Source: Reticulitermes speratus (Eukaryota; Arthropoda; Insecta; Blattodea; Rhinotermitidae). From it: a stretch of 64,000 nucleotides of DNA. Position 1 is the stretch's first letter. Every line of letters begins with the position of its first letter. The DNA lies in NCBI GenBank assembly GCA_021186555.1, contig JAJKFL010000005.1, forward strand, positions 20,400,635 through 20,464,634, read 5' to 3'. Below, piece after piece: positions 34,101 through 44,399 of the stretch. Position numbers and translations under genes: made by a program. The notes beneath the pieces are model-generated. The model was not told the DNA's origin and did not search any database. It saw only the letters and a list, made by a program, of their open reading frames with translations.

Positions 34101-37100
34101 AATAGCAACGCAAGATACTTTAAAATGTTTATGGTATATTTTAAGCAGTGTATATTTGTTATAGATATCTCAGCAGATGATATGTTGCTACATGAAGATT
34201 GGTTTCAACAGTATGAAATTCTAAAAGCCAAACAAAAGAAAGCTATTCAAGAATGGAGAATTTCAAAGGATAAAAACAGCCAAAAAAATAATAATACAAA
34301 GTCTGAACCATTGGAATTGCAGCAAAGAAGTAAAGCAAAGTACTATGAGGACTCAGCAGAGAAGAAGCAGAAAATTGAAGAATGGAAGGTAATATGTATT
34401 TGATGAAGTGTGTGTGTTTGAGAAAGCACAGTAAGAATTTGATATTACAGTACATGGAGGTCTATGAGTTGTAACATACTGCCCTATTGTACACTTGGAG
34501 GTTCGTGCTTGTAAGTGTTTAGTGGATAATTGAGAATCATTGTGATTGGCTGTTGATGTTAACATGTTTGCTCCTGTACTTGAGTGTGGTCATTTCTTAC
34601 CATCCTAGATTAGATAGTAACACATCATGACATGTTAAAATACTTCACATTTAGAATTAAGTTTTTGCACATAGCTTTTTTCCCTCTGTCGCTGCTTTGT
34701 GTATCTACATAGCTACATTTTGCAGTTCCTGTATGTTCTGTTACTATATAACATCCTGCCTAAATTTTAGTTGGGTCATTCTTGTGTTCCATACACTGGT
34801 TGATGTGGGTTAACTCGGTACTGAACTTCAGAAAATGTAGCAAAATAGATCTTGACTGTTATGTACCTGCCTGGTGAGATGTTTTGTAATTCTGAAACCT
34901 CACATCACCTGTTGCTACCACATCATACCTCAGATTTAGTGGGGTATCTTCAAAACACTCACAGTAAATTAAAAGTTTTATTACCAAAATGTGGGAGATT
35001 GTAGGAATTAAACACTTATTGTGTGGAGTGGCAAGACTTTCTCAATATGGTAGAGATATGATCAGTGACGAGTGTGTTGCTTTCACCATTGTGATGTTAC
35101 AAGTCTCTGTCAATAATGGTAGAGTTATGATGAGTGTCAAGTGTGTTGCCTTCACCATTGTGATGTTATATCATCAATGTCTGACCACAAGGTTATTGTA
35201 AGAAATCCTCTCTGAAATATGTATTTGGTGACTTTTATAATTTTGTGGATTCTGTCATGATGTGATGGGAACAACAGAAATTGTCCAACATGACGTTGTG
35301 ACCTTATCAACAGCCTGTCAAAATTAACATAAAGAATGTGTTTGCTTGTACAGGACATGGACTTAGTGACTAGCGCTAGTGTTAATGGGTAACAAATTCC
35401 AAATAGTTGCGGATTTCAATAAAGAATGCATCTACCAAGTAAAAAGTGAGTGTGAATGACTTTGAACAATAAAGGTGAAAGGTATGATAGTCATTCTAGT
35501 AAGAGTTGTGCTTTAAAGGATCAATAAAATGTTGTTCCAATAAGTTAAACAGGAACATTTGAACATTTGATATGTCATGCCTGTCCAGCAAGTCGACGAG
35601 GTTAGTAAACCTCCCCCACCCCCCCACCCCCTTTCCTCAGGTAGAGTAGAACAAGTAACAAAATTATTAAAACCTAAAATATTAATTTAAGTATTTGCAA
35701 AATAATTTGATAGGGGGAGGGGGGTTATGCCTGTAGTTGAAAAGGTGGAGACAATGAAATTGTTAAAAGAGACAATGTCATACCACCTTCCTGGGCATTA
35801 TGAACCGTAGTAGAACAGTTTTATGCATGTAAAGGAGAGTGTTACACATAATCTTACTCTCTGATGTACATGTTGCAAGATGGCAACTGGAAATGTGAAC
35901 CAGTGCTGACAGATACATTGCTTGGTATTGGTACAGTAGCTTAAGAAATGCATGGAGATGTTGGTCTTTTGGGATGTAACACCATTCAGTTTCAGAGATA
36001 ATGTTGGTACGTGTCTACCAAATTGCCTAGCATTACATTTCAGAAGACCAAAATCTTCACCACAATGAGAACTTCATCTCTTATACAGAAATACACAGTT
36101 CAGTGTGTATTGCTGGGTACTGGTCAGTTGTAGCTGGTAAGCAAGTAGGTGTGGCTGTATTAAATGAGAAATGTGCTGTCAGAGAGATACTTTCCGCACA
36201 TATGCGTTGATCAGTTGTTATCAGCATTTAAGGCCTGTAATAACTGTGTTTATGAAATCAACATGTGCTGTATTATACTGTTCCTCATTTAGCATTATAT
36301 GATGCAGAATAGAGACTGAATGGTGTGCTATTATGTGATCAGATGTCAGTTGTGTAATTTTGTCTTTAAGAAAGTGTTGCAGTTGAAGAAAGAAATGGAA
36401 GTGAAGAAACAGTGGGAGGATAAAAAAAAGGAATTAGAGTGTGAACAAAAAAGAAGAGAGAGGCAGGTATGCTCTTTTCTTCATATTGAATGATATAGGT
36501 GTAGATAATTGATTTTGAGGTTATATGCAACAAACCCTAATTTCATTCCACCAAATGGTGTAATCAATGTGTAAGTGTTATTTTAATTTGACCTGACAGT
36601 TTCCAAATTTTCAGAAACCACAAATCCCAGGTATGAGTACAGTTATGTGACTTTGACAGGCATGAAAGTTTGCATCCACAAAAATGTTCAGATATGCTCT
36701 AACTTACATGATAGTTCCATTTCAAAGGGAGGTTTCTAACTCAGAATTGTGTAATTCAAAATTTTGTTACTTCTTTGCTTATACTGCCTTTATTTTTCAT
36801 TGAGAATTTTGTAATTCAAGTAAATTAATACCATTCAGTTTATCTGTTTATGTATCATATTGTTTTTGTTTTAGGCATACAACTTTGATATTTTTTTATT
36901 CATTAAAAAAAGAGTGAATTAGAAAGGAACATGAGTTTGCACAGGGCAAAATTCAGGTTGGGTGGGAGATACCTGTTTAAGTATATTCCTTTTTGTACAC
37001 TTCCACTATATGACGGGTGAGGAAATAGAGGACCAAGTTTGTCTCTTGAGATACCTGTGCAAGTGTGGTGCTATTTGTGCATTCCCACTCTATGAGGAAT

Positions 37101-40100
37101 GAAGAAGGAGTAAGAGGACCAAATTTGACTCTTCAGAGTCAGTCCAGATTGTTCTGCAAGTCATAATCTGTTACAGCATGTCTGAAACAGGTTCATTTCT
37201 GTATGTGCATTTCTGCATAGATGTAATTGTTACATTTTATTTCAATTTGGTTGCCCTTGAGTCAGTTTGTTCCAGAAATGAATGGTATTAAAATTATTGA
37301 AACACTGCTATACTGTAGATTTTAAGTTACAGCACTGAAACTCCTCCCGGTAATAAAATTACAGAATGGCAGTCCAGTAAGGGCATGTTAAATAAATGAA
37401 AGTTTGTGCTGAAACTTGTACTCTATCATTGCTAGAAAATAAATTCTTCAGGAAGCTTACTTTCTTTAAATTTTTAATGGGTTAACATTTATGATGAAAT
37501 GTGCAAGGAGGGTAAGGAAATTTGTTCATTGAATCCTCAGACTTCTAGGGAACACAGGCAAATTCCTGTCTTATTTCATCCCCCAGAATTTATGAATTTT
37601 AAATCTGGGAATTATATTCTCTAGTATTAATATGGATGTGTGTGTGTGTGGTGTGTGTGCACGCAAGTACGCTGGTGAGAGAGAGTTATGACTTAAACAG
37701 GAAGGATCTGTCATAAATGCTATTACTGCTACTTATTAAGTCTACTGTATAAATAAAACAACTCATATTACAACTTACTGATATTTAGTTATGTACATAC
37801 ATATTAGTATATGCCAGCTACATATGTATTAGCATATACCAGTATATGTATTAGTGTATATCAGCTACATGATAAATTTTGCTGACCTTTTAATATTTAA
37901 AATCCTTTTGCATAAAGCAGTAATAATGATTATACTTGCACTGTGAGATCTGTGCTCTTCTGAGATATTGCATGGCGTCGTGTGGTAATTGTTTACCGAC
38001 ATTTTGGGACAACATATCGGTCCCTTCTTCAAGGGTCAAGAAGTCCAAGAAGAAAAGAAGGCAAGCCATAACACAGTTAAATAGGGGAAGGTGTGGGGTG
38101 GTGACTGGTAATCAGTAAGCATGATGTCATCACACTGATTTTCAGTCACTGCCCTACACCTTCCCCTATATGACTGTGTTACGGCTTGCCGGCTTTCTTT
38201 TCTTCTTGGACTTCTTGCCCCTTGAAGATGGGACCAAACGACACCACTCAGTATCCCAGAAGAATGCAGATCTCATCAACATCATGGCAGAACACTGCAA
38301 TCAAGGATACTTGCACTGTGTTTGACATCCAGCAATTTTGGGACTGGCAAAGTAACAAAAAAGTCATTATCAAGAGCATTGTGAGTAAGGTTATTTGAGC
38401 CTCTGCCTTTTGGGGGATTTCCCAAATCTTGTTTTCCTTTTATGTATATTTCAGTGTATATTTTACATACATCTCATCTTCCAGTCTTTCAGTATAGTTA
38501 ATCAGTCTGCCTTTTTATTCTTGTATTTAATTGAAAAATGTGAGCTGTGTTTACAAAGGGCAATATTATTAAATGTGAACGTTAATGCATTTCTCCATTT
38601 CTTTAAGGCTCAGAAGAAAGTTGAAGTTGAACGCTATAAGGAAGAGAAGCTTATTGAACAACAGTCTAAAATATTAAGTAAGCAGTTTAAAGAGTTGCAT
38701 GAGGTGGAGGAACGTGCTGCTCAAGCAAACATTCTGCAAAAAGCTTTCAGGTAGTGATCTTGCATGCTTCAGAGGAAATGTGTGTGTGTGTGTGCGTGCG
38801 TGCAAATACAGGGACATCTTTTTCAATAGCCCCATGCATCACTCTACACTAAGGCTGTGTGTCAGCAGGCAGATCAGTGATTCATGCTATTCCAATTTCC
38901 TGTGAGTGAGGATTCAAGCATTTTAATATGATACACTGCAGTTAATATTAGGAATTTATTCACCATATTTAAAAAACGGTGGAAATGGTTTGTGGTGCTA
39001 GCTGGTGCATTATCTTGATGAAAAAATCTAAGTGTTTCCTTGTAATCTGACAGGTTTTTAAAAAAAATGGCATTAACATGTGTGTTACATATTGGTACTA
39101 AGTTACAATTTCAGGAAAAAATTGGCCCAGTAATTTTAGTTACACACATCACACACCACAAACAAATTTTAGTGTCATGTATTGGAAATCCATGAATTTA
39201 TGTGGGATTTTATGCAGACCAGTCTCTTTTATTCTGGAAATACACATATCTGCTGAGATGAAACCAAGTTATGCTGTTAAGCAGACTGAGTGATCGGTCA
39301 GTTTTTTCAGCATTTACCTCCTGTAGATACCAGTTCACAAAGTTCAGTCTTGCTTCACGATCTGCAGCATAGAATTTGTGAACCACAGGAGTCATGTATG
39401 GATGCAAATGCAACCGCTTTCTTGCATTTTTTGATGATGACACACATCTGTTTGATATGCAGGTTGCACCAACAATTTCGTAGGAGATACCTCCAGTCTA
39501 GCACCAATTTTTTTCAGTTTATCCTCAGCGTGTGTCTTGTGTGTTTTCTTACTGTCTAAAATGGAAGCCATTGCTTGAAACCTTTTCACTTACTTGTAAA
39601 GTGTTTTCCCATGTGGAAGTGGCACATCTGAAAATTTTTTGTGAACTTATGACATGTCTTGTAGAGACTGTACTTAGCATATATATGGTATATATCTGTA
39701 CAGTGACTGCAGTTGCATCACAAGATCATTGCAACCTGACCAGTAAGCTTTGTGGGTATGAGCTGGTGTGTAGGCTTGGTGTAACGACCCAATGGGCAGT
39801 GACTAGTGGTTGGGATCATATAAAATAATGAGAACGTATAAGCTTGCTTCCAGTGATTTTATGATTTTTTAAGTTTTTTCAAGGAGTTCGAAATTCTTTT
39901 GCACATTACATGCACAAATTACCATTTAACTTAACATGTAGTTAAATTCTTTACTTCTTGGGCTGAAGAACTGCCAGAGACATGTTTCTTTTTCGTTAAT
40001 CATTAAATTATTAAATATTGAGCCATTGAAAACATGGGCTAGTGAATCCAAGTTACTGCTACATGTGATGAATTATGCATTTATATGTAGAAGATACCTG

Positions 40101-40429
40101 GTAGAGGAGAAACATTGCACCCTATGTTTTGGATAGACTTTGCCTCATTTATTTTATGGATTTAACCCTCATGATCATCATGTTTCAGGGAGCAGGATCA
40201 GTTATTTGTCACTCGTCAGCTGTCACGACGTAAGCAGCAAACACTGAAGATAGAGCAGAGGAACAAACAGCTTCAGACTCTAAAGCAGGAAGTGACTGTA
40301 GACAGGGATCCTAAACGTCTGGTGAGACCTACAGCTGCTTGGCGTGAACATTGCAATCAGAAGCCTGAAGCCAGCACGTTTAGTCCTGCAGTGCCAGTTC
40401 TTCATCTCCGGAACATGCCTCACTTGTAG
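18965..40429 (+). CDS. CCDC112: coiled-coil domain-containing protein 112 orthologue, nine exons
   Basis: Join 18965-19197, 23839-23942, 26645-26720, 27971-28133, 32388-32535, 34165-34388, 36371-36466, 38608-38750, 40189-40429: 1428 nt, 475 residues, every junction GT-AG and in phase. Diagnostic parts are FLQETGGHTGGW...FRKKHKGK...LLKQHLP (exon 5), the HEDWFQQY helix (exon 6), long Lys/Glu/Gln-rich coiled coils (exons 6-9), and the C-terminal VTVDRDPKRLVRPTAAW...LHLRNMPHL, all as I recall them from vertebrate CCDC112. The vertebrate protein localises to the centrosome and centriolar satellites; the same role is inferred here. Length is close to the family norm. Two ATGs (18965, 18977) could start it. 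Confidence 0.9.
21242..21278. repeat. (AGTAA)n microsatellite
   Basis: Six to seven imperfect GTAAA/AGTAA units followed by a T-rich run. Confidence 0.85.
21375..22258 (+). mobile_element. 3' end of a non-LTR retrotransposon (CR1/L2-like), GAATT tail
   Basis: Translation gives IRSIYYSKFQALLRYGIMFW, then FKLQKRVIQIMGGVGTGTSC and LFKDYKILAVTSLYVLEVI: the post-reverse-transcriptase C-terminal region typical of insect CR1/L2/RTE-like LINEs. After a frameshift near 21757 it continues (MGIQLYNKVL, YSIDEFL). The 3' end carries GAATTGAATTGAATT, a short tandem tail. 5'-truncated and inactive. Confidence 0.7.
22650..23290 (+). mobile_element. Jockey-clade LINE fragment
   Basis: TKYLGMTLDAKLRWKVHVKK, LSRHSELSIHNKILLYKQVL and KPVWTYGAQLWGC are characteristic of the reverse-transcriptase C-terminal region of Jockey elements. 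A frameshift near 22965 leads to FQNKVLRCIVNAPLYIRNQD and IYKDL in the next frame. Truncated at both ends and dead. Confidence 0.75.
23546..23800 (+). mobile_element. SINE B copy, 5' truncated
   Basis: Begins at the B box (GGGTTCGAAT), then GTCCAGACCAGCTCTGGGAC, GGGTATCGGGGGTCCTTTTC, GGAGTAAAGTGGTC and TAATGCCGAGGTTATG, in the same order as the copy at 45184-45455. The A-box half is missing. Confidence 0.65.
23839..23942 (+). CDS. CCDC112: CCDC112 coding exon 2
   Basis: Acceptor TTTAAACAG, donor TTCAG/GTAAAT. Completes codon 78 and codes TQEGERLRHLSLSILQSLKQ and beyond, to residue 112. Helical. Confidence 0.82.
24110..24235. repeat. diverged inverted repeat
   Basis: GACACATGCTTCTGCCAGCAG on the left pairs imperfectly with CTGCTGACTGAAACATGTGTC on the right. 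CTGAAACATGTG again recalls the end of the hammerhead-like motif, but no CTGATGA box is present. Lies in intron 2. Confidence 0.45.
26190..26320. repeat. diverged tandem repeat, three ~42-bp units
   Basis: TGTAGGTAGCATGTGGGAGC, TGTAGGTAATGTGGAAGAGC and TGTAGATAGTGTGGGGACCA begin successive units, the last two ending GAGTTAAA. Lies in intron 2. Confidence 0.6.
26645..26720 (+). CDS. CCDC112: CCDC112 coding exon 3
   Basis: Acceptor TTTCTTTCAG, donor AAAAG/GTGAGC. Codes EIEYYQKCVYDLETTIRNFS and KANDK, residues 113-137. Confidence 0.82.
27096..27140 (+). repeat. CTGAAGATG...AGTAAC motif (hammerhead-like class 2, degenerate)
   Basis: GGCC, CTGAAGATG, hairpin AAGG/CCTT, AAAGGCATTAGTAAC. Same order as 52021-52066 but with the GAAAC box lost. 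In intron 3 of CCDC112. Confidence 0.3.
27971..28133 (+). CDS. CCDC112: CCDC112 coding exon 4
   Basis: Acceptor TTTTCTGCAG, donor AAGGAG/GTAAGT. Codes FQKLLEEEYALSNELKSLEN, then a Pro-rich stretch (SPSLPKPPVRR), to residue 192, ending in phase 0. Confidence 0.85.
28285..28425 (+). mobile_element. degenerate SINE D copy
   Basis: GTGTCATGGCAAGTACTTTTGC, AGTTTAAGTCTTGGCCCATA and GGCTGGCCTTCCTGTCTAAGG align in order with the tRNA-like head and following block of 47978-48205. Confidence 0.4.
28560..28910. other. GC-richer intronic block, unidentified
   Basis: A 93-codon open frame on the minus strand (28594-28875) contains DDWEWLGEVTTNKLLHTN and SLQGSMGFLTQENNRSDD. The base composition differs from the surrounding intron, which suggests an old insert. 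I do not recognise the family. Confidence 0.3.
30527..30572 (-). ncRNA. hammerhead-like core, left arm
   Basis: Minus strand: ACCCC, CTGTTAAT, hairpin GGTTT/AAACT around TTGCAT, GAAACATATGT, A, GGGGT. ACCCC/GGGGT pair as stem I. The first box is mutated (CTGTTAA for CTGATGA), while GAAAC, AC/GT of stem III and an allowed cleavage base A are kept. Confidence 0.4.
31177..31224 (+). ncRNA. hammerhead-like core, right arm (best copy)
   Basis: AATCCC, CTGATGAT, hairpin GGTTT/AAACC around TTGCAT, GAAACATATGT, G, GGGGTT. All three helices form: stem I AATCCC/GGGGTT, stem II 5 bp, stem III AC/GT. CTGATGA and GAAA are intact. Two features argue against activity in this copy: an extra T before stem II and G at the cleavage position, where A, C or T is required. 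Confidence 0.5.
32388..32535 (+). CDS. CCDC112: CCDC112 coding exon 5 (family signature)
   Basis: Acceptor CTTGTTTAG, donor CCCAG/GTAAGT. Codes residues 193-241: SAFQRFLQETGGHTGGWAEE, DHLLFLQFRKKHKGK and FLSLLKQHLP. The TGG-GGW-DH-KHKGK-LP pattern is the hallmark of CCDC112 as I recall it. Confidence 0.92.
34165..34388 (+). CDS. CCDC112: CCDC112 coding exon 6
   Basis: Acceptor TTTGTTATAG, donor GGAAG/GTAATA. Codes residues 242-316: ISADDMLLHEDWFQQYEILK, then Lys/Gln-rich coiled coil (KAKQKKAIQEW) and AEKKQKIEEWK. Confidence 0.9.
35042..35169. repeat. tandem duplication, two ~68-bp units
   Basis: CAATATGGTAGAGATATGAT and CAATAATGGTAGAGTTATGA start two units, both ending TTCACCATTGTGATGTTA. 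In intron 6 of CCDC112. Confidence 0.8.
36371..36466 (+). CDS. CCDC112: CCDC112 coding exon 7
   Basis: Acceptor TTGTCTTTAAG, donor GGCAG/GTATGC, 32 codons in phase 0. Pure charged coiled coil (LQLKKEMEVKKQWEDKKKEL). Confidence 0.85.
37992..38234. repeat. foldback with ~100-bp arms
   Basis: GGTCCCTTCTTCAAGGG...AAGTCCAAGAAG...TAGGGGAAGGTGTGGGG on the left is mirrored by CCTACACCTTCCCCTA...CTTCTTGGACTTCTTG and CCCCTTGAAGATGGGACC on the right, around a TGATGTCATCA centre. The outer left part on the minus strand (CTTGAAGAA, hairpin GGGAC/GTCCC, AAAATGTCGGTAA) is another degenerate class-2 hammerhead-like motif. In intron 7. Confidence 0.65.
38608..38750 (+). CDS. CCDC112: CCDC112 coding exon 8
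   Basis: Acceptor TTTCTTTAAG, donor TTCAG/GTAGTG. Codes AQKKVEVERYKEEKLIEQQS and SKQFKELHEVEERAAQANIL, residues 349-395, coiled coil. Confidence 0.88.
38925..39592 (-). pseudogene. DDE transposase relic (Tc1/mariner-type, HTH present)
   Basis: The minus strand gives, over shifted frames, KKTHKTHAEDKLKKIGARLE, LHPYMTPVVHKFYAADREAR, LNFVNWYLQEVNAEKTDRSL, ITWFHLSRYVYFQNKRDWSA, HDTKICLWCVM, TGPIF, then FFHQDNAPASTTNHF. The order (HTH, D-motif replaced at SDEAWFHLSGY, FFQQDNA motif) matches a widespread insect transposase. Stops and frameshifts make it non-functional. No terminal repeats were located. In CCDC112 intron 8, antisense to the gene. Confidence 0.7.
40189..40429 (+). CDS. CCDC112: CCDC112 coding exon 9 (terminal)
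   Basis: Acceptor CATGTTTCAG; stop TAG at 40427-40429. Codes residues 396-475: coiled coil (EQRNKQLQTLKQEVTVD), the conserved DPKRLVRPTAAWREH block and the end VLHLRNMPHL, matching the Arg-Asp-Pro-x-Arg-Leu...Pro-Thr-x-x-Trp C terminus known from vertebrate CCDC112. Confidence 0.92.
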
Positions 40430-40870
40430 GTGGTAATTTGTGAAACGAAGATATAGAAAAGTCTGTGAAAGTAATACTTTGAGTGGGCTGTAAGTTGGAT
40501 CTAAATCTGTGTTTTGTGAGGGTGTAAAAATATTGGAAACATACTCTTGGTCTTCATGAGCTGTCACACACACAGTGCTGTTCATTATTATAAGAAAATA
40601 TTTACCTTTAAATCAATATACAGTGGAATTTTCATTTAATGCTTGCCTGCAAGACAAGGTGTTTGAAGCCTTTTATCAGGGTTATGTAAATTTGAAACAC
40701 TTGGCATGGTAGAATTAGTATTACTGGGTTTCTGGTTTTTTGTTTGTTGGTGGCTGAGATTAGCTTTGTGTAGTGGAGCCACTTGAACAGGTAATTCCCC
40801 ACCTTTATGTTTGTGGACAGGAACAAATCCAGTTTCAAAAAATGATACTTTCTGTGCCAGTCCCAGTTTC
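40430..40870 (+). other. CCDC112 3' UTR/flank
   Basis: Directly downstream of the stop and CpG-poor. No AATAAA can be chosen with confidence near the stop, so the 3' UTR may run on into or past the SINE C at 40876. Confidence 0.4.
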
Positions 40871-40875
40871 TGCGA

Positions 40876-41160
40876 TGTCTTAAGGTGTGGGTCTGCAGCC
40901 ACTTGCTTGCTGAGATTGCGGGTTGAATCCCACTGGGGGCATGGATGTCTGTCTGTTGTGAGTGTTGTGTGTTGTGCAGGTAGAGGTCTCTGCGAGGGGC
41001 CGATCCCTTTCCCAGAGGAGTCTTACGGAGTGTGTGTGTGTGTCATTGAGTTTGATAAAGTGCAAAATAACCCTCTGCACCTACAGTGAGTAGGTAGAAA
41101 GAGATCAACATTAAGGAAGAAAGAAAGAATGAAAGAAAGAGGGAAAGAAAGAACGAAAGA
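40876..41160 (+). mobile_element. SINE C (tRNA-derived), GAAA-repeat tail
   Basis: Contains a B box (GCGGGTTGAATCCC) followed by GGGGGCATGGATGTCTGTCT, TGTTGTGTGTTG, GGTCTCTGCGAGGGGCCGAT, CCCAGAGGAGTCTTACGGAG and a (GAAA)n tail. The copy at 59957-60243 is the same family in reverse. The first ~18 bp of the tRNA head are missing. Confidence 0.75.
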
Positions 41161-42200
41161 TATTTCTGTTCAGAATACTAAGATGACGGGACAGTGTCCA
41201 GAAACCCTGTGATACTGATTAGCAATTCAGTTCTATTGCACATACATGTGCACACATGTAACATCCTTTCTAATTATGCTACACAATTTATTTGACATTG
41301 ACAAACATGGAGGTATAAAAGGTTTTACATTTTTTTCCTCCCCCATCAATATTGCAGTGAAACGTTATTGTTTACATCACTTCAGGTAATGTTCGCTGTC
41401 ACATCTCTGTACAGAATTGTGTAAAGGAAACATTGCGTGCAGTTGTTGCTACTACAAGTGTTTCTGTGTGGGCACTGAAAAATCGTGTTACCCCTGACTC
41501 TATGGAGGTAGTGCTACAGGTGGCAGCAACTTTCACTGTTCTGTGTAGTGGGTTGTGATAAAGTTACCAGAAGTCTGAATTCCAGGCTGCATTCACTGAT
41601 CAGGTTAATGTAGCTAAGGTAGACAGTAAACTATTACTACACTAGTATTTGTTATAATCTCAGGTATAATGGTAGTTAGTAAGGATAGAAAAGGTTAACT
41701 TCTATCTTCTTTTGAGCATCATATCACACTGTGAAGTTAAAGTTGAAATTCCACACATTCTAGATCTTGGTAATAAATGAAAATGAGTGGCGAGGTCTGT
41801 GCTCCATCCACTTTAAACCATTGGGAATAGAAGTCATGGTGCTTTGTTAAAATGGAGGCTGGGTGAACAATGTAACTAGCTTCATCATGGCATCAAGAGT
41901 CACTGTACCTATTGATAATTGAACCATCAGAGCTTATGTTGTAATAACTGTTTAATTATTTTTTTTTTATTTCAGAAAAGTGCCTAGTTGGAGGAGAGGC
42001 TTGACATGACTGTTTTCATCTTTAATGTCAGTTAGTTTTCATCGTAAACTACATGCCTTAAAATGGTATAAATGGTAACATATCTTTGTACTCAATCATT
42101 TGGAATCCAATGTATACATAAATCTAGAGTTTGTATTTTTGTAAGCAGCATATATGTTTTCTATTTCACTTTTTCTAATGTGTAAATTATTTTCCTGTTT

Positions 42201-42229
42201 TTAAATTAAATTAAATTAAATTAAATTAG
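42201..42229. repeat. (AAATT)n microsatellite
   Basis: Five perfect AAATT units. Confidence 0.95.
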
Positions 42230-42439
42230 AGCATTCCAGTGTACCAGTCTTTTCTCTTACAGATCTGCAATATTGCTCTCCAAACTGTGTGAAGTCCACT
42301 TTCTCCCAGTGGATACTTGATTTAATCCATACCATTAGTGCTTATCTTAAGGATGACAGTGGACAGGAAAGGTCAGTTTGAGAGGATATTAACAAAAGTA
42401 AAGGTGTTGTGCTTATTTAAGCACCATGTCATGAAAATA

Positions 42440-42590
42440 TAGGTGGTGAACATACAGCCTTGTACATGTGTAACCTCAGCCCTAGATGGGGGTGAATGGG
42501 CCCATCTGCTTTGTCCCCGGGGGGAAGATTCCCCAGTCCTTTGTACAGGAGGCAGGGTGAACCCCAGATCCAGTTAGGGACCTGTGAAGA
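42440..42590 (-). mobile_element. SINE B, partial degenerate copy
   Basis: TGTAACCTCAGCCCTAGATG, CCCGGGGGGAAGATTCCC, TTTGTACAGGAGGCAGGGTG and GAACCCCAGATCCAG follow the order of the minus-strand copy at 60917-61196. Confidence 0.5.
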
Positions 42591-44215
42591 AGAATACTGT
42601 CTTCTGGAATGTGATGCCATATGGTGTGGCAGGAATTTACCATTGCTTCAGTGGAACCTACAGCTCTTCAATGTAGATGAGTACAACTTCTGTGGATGTG
42701 GTTTGCCATTTTTCATGTGCCACAGGTGTGCAGTTGAGATTGCCAGAACTCCAAAGTCCTATTCCGCAAGGCTGCCAAGGAAATTGGTTGCTATCCAAAA
42801 TATTTGTGTCACCACAGGTGATCAGGTAATCATTTCCTCACCTCCTGCTTCCAAATACATAATATAAATTGTATATAACCCTAAAGTGTGTATCATCATA
42901 GGACAATGCAATTGAGTGGTAGCACCACTGCTTTATATGTAGATGATTACAGTTTTGATTTTGAGGTTGGCTATTCTGACTAAAGTTTTATCATGTTTTT
43001 CCTCAGTCTTTCAAGGCAGTTGCTGGTGGAGTGCCTGCACTGTTTCAGATCCTGAATGCACAGTTGTGCAGGTCAGGACAATATTTATCACCACACAACA
43101 TCTAGGCAGCTGAATTTAACGTGCCCATACAAGAATGGAAATAAATACATGGCATCACCACATTGAGAGTTGACTGGTTATCAGTTGCTTGTGTGTGAAT
43201 AACATACAGTGGGTGATAACTGCTTTACATTAGTCATTCACAGTCATCATCCCTTTCAGTACTGTGCATTCTAAGTAACTGAGATAGCATTATTAATAAG
43301 CTGTTTTAGCTAAAATGATATTTCTAATGCATGAAATGGGTTTTGAAAAATCAGGTCCTTTATCTGTGCTAAGAAGAGCGAAAGGAATTTTATTTGCATA
43401 CATTCATGCTGTCATTGACTATGAAAATGCCATTAAAGTTAGCTGATATGTCTTATGGAAAGTTTATAAGAACATAAGTTTCTGTACTCTCCAGTAATCA
43501 CAATGCAACGTTTTAAAGAACTCTGACCCGATGTCTCGCAAAATTTGGTTCGGGACGCCAAAGGTCCCAGGTTTATTCCAAGTCATGAAATTGCCATATT
43601 TCTGACAATGTGTAAGAAAATTTTGACTTTTCTGCTGTGGGAGGAAATATCTGTAGGAACAGGACATGCAATCAACCAGCCACAATAGAGGGAGAGGGAG
43701 ATGTGTAGATTGGTGATATTTAGTCTGGACAGAGACTGTGCAGGATGAGGAATGGATCTGCAAAGAAAATCAGTAAATGAAGTTAGTGTCTGAGTTGAGT
43801 AGTATTCCTGTTATTGGTATTTCATTTTTTATGTCTGTATGTTATAACTTTTATCTGCGTTATCCCATTGTAATATTAATAAATTCCTCTGCCTTTAACA
43901 TTGTGTAGTGGGTTAAAAATTTTATTTTCTGCCCCTCCACCATGCCACCTAAATGTTAATAAGCATCCTGGCTTTTAGTTTTTAAAAAATGGGTTTCATA
44001 GTTCTAGTGTTTTTCCAGCTCCTATGTCCATAGTTTTGGAGCTGTGATGTGCCAGCCCTTCTTGGGGCATTTGAAATATTTAAGGGCAAATGCCAGAAAA
44101 ATTCATAATTTATAGTTATTCATAGTGATACCAATAGTTTTGAAACACAGTTTAATAAATTAAGAAGGTATGTGGTGGTTGTCTGTTGTAGAACAACTTT
44201 TATATAAGGGCCTGT

Positions 44216-44332
44216 ACACACACACACACACACACACAACACTTGTATGTACTCTTTTATTTTGAAAATTGCATCCTTGAGATGTGTAGATACATTTCTT
44301 TCTTTCTTCCTTTCTTTCTTTCTTTCTTTCAG
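44216..44332. repeat. (CA)n and (CTTT)n microsatellites
   Basis: A CA run at about 44216-44238 and a CTTT run at about 44297-44331. Confidence 0.9.
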
Positions 44333-44399
44333 AGGGGCATTGTCTTATAAAACACCTTGTCAAACCTGTGTCTGGCAGGAAACAGGGGTTCTAAAGGGA

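Larger units (their letters stand above)
41165..44215. other. no gene recognised downstream of CCDC112
   Basis: CpG-poor with scattered AATAAA-like motifs. A minus-strand frame at 43464-43763 (99 codons) has no recognisable domain. Contains the AAATT microsatellite and SINE B remnant listed separately. Confidence 0.4.

Noticed and set aside
43464..43763. 99-codon minus-strand frame
   Set aside because: No family recognised and no supporting splice or promoter signal.
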